Part shown: piece after piece, positions 5,587 through 5,724 of the stretch
How the letters are laid out: the number at the start of each line of letters is the position of its first letter
Position numbering within the stretch: position 1 is the stretch's first letter
Assembly (NCBI GenBank): GCA_046076025.1
Contig: JBJTRF010000057.1
Coordinates: 1-5,724 of the forward strand
Source of the DNA: UBA668 sp046076025
GTDB lineage: Bacteria > Actinomycetota > Acidimicrobiia > Acidimicrobiales > Ilumatobacteraceae
Direction of reading: 5' to 3'
DNA: 5,724 bases
Program-made: the position numbers and the translations under genes
Notes under the pieces: model-generated
Databases searched by the model: none
The model's input: the letters and a program-made list of their open reading frames with translations, nothing else
Told to the model about the DNA's origin: nothing

Positions 5587-5724
5587 ATGTCGACCAGTCC
5601 GAGGACACTCGCCCAGAAGGTGTGGGAGCGGCACGTCGTGCACTCCGCTGCGGGCGAACCCGACCTGCTCTACATCGACCTGCACCTCGTGCACGAGGTC
5701 ACCAGCCCGCAGGCCTTCGACGGC
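5587..5724 (+). CDS. leuC: 3-isopropylmalate dehydratase large subunit LeuC, N-terminal fragment
   Basis: Large, [4Fe-4S]-carrying subunit of the isomerase that interconverts 2- and 3-isopropylmalate, feeding LeuB. Only the first 46 residues are in the window, out of roughly 470 usual. They include RTLAQKVWERHVV (6-18) and LLYIDLHLVHEVTSPQAFDG (27-46), the highly conserved LeuC N-terminal block in which the DLHLVHEVTSPQAF stretch contributes to the active site in the aconitase superfamily. The cluster cysteines lie beyond the edge. Distinction from homoaconitase or aconitase rests on the short N-terminus and close likeness to mycobacterial LeuC. A leuD gene would be expected next. A strong ribosome site and a likely own promoter precede it. 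Confidence 0.95.
   Translation, partial: MSTSPRTLAQKVWERHVVHSAAGEPDLLYIDLHLVHEVTSPQAFDG

Noticed and set aside
1..5724. tRNA, rRNA, CRISPR, insertion sequence or integrase
   Set aside because: Nothing resembling these was seen on either strand, and the gene content is uniform in composition.

Overview
The window looks like chromosomal DNA from a high-GC actinobacterium. Third codon positions are strongly G/C throughout, genes are tightly packed with 1- and 4-nt overlaps, and LeuB, LeuC and GreA all look actinobacterial. Acidimicrobiia is my best guess, from general resemblance of GreA and the kinase; I cannot test this without a search. There is no sign of a mobile element, CRISPR array, tRNA or rRNA.

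Layout. Positions 1-1957 are read leftward: leuB (968-1957) lies upstream of ilvE (878 running off the left edge), with an 89-bp spacer holding an 18-bp direct repeat. A 128-bp divergent spacer (1958-2085) separates leuB from a rightward operon: greA (2086-2568), an alpha/beta hydrolase (2565-3431) and an ABC1/UbiB-type atypical kinase (3431-4939). These three overlap by 4 nt and 1 nt and are almost certainly co-transcribed and translationally coupled. A convergent 145-codon gene of unknown function (4978-5415) is read leftward. A 171-bp divergent spacer rich in dyad symmetry (5416-5586) leads into the first 46 codons of leuC (5587 to the right edge).

How the genes work together. LeuC (isopropylmalate isomerase large subunit), LeuB (3-isopropylmalate dehydrogenase) and IlvE (branched-chain aminotransferase) are steps of leucine synthesis, IlvE catalysing the last transamination. 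The leu/ilv genes sit at both ends on opposite strands. The middle block belongs to other processes: GreA rescues backtracked RNA polymerase, while the hydrolase-kinase pair has no assignable substrate (ABC1 proteins are tied to lipid and quinone metabolism). The core genes are well-known families with intact catalytic motifs. The less explained material is the unknown 145-aa protein, the N-terminal hydrophobic segment on the ABC1 kinase, and the symmetric elements in the two divergent spacers and around the leuB stop codon. I did not find convincing evidence for a previously undescribed system.
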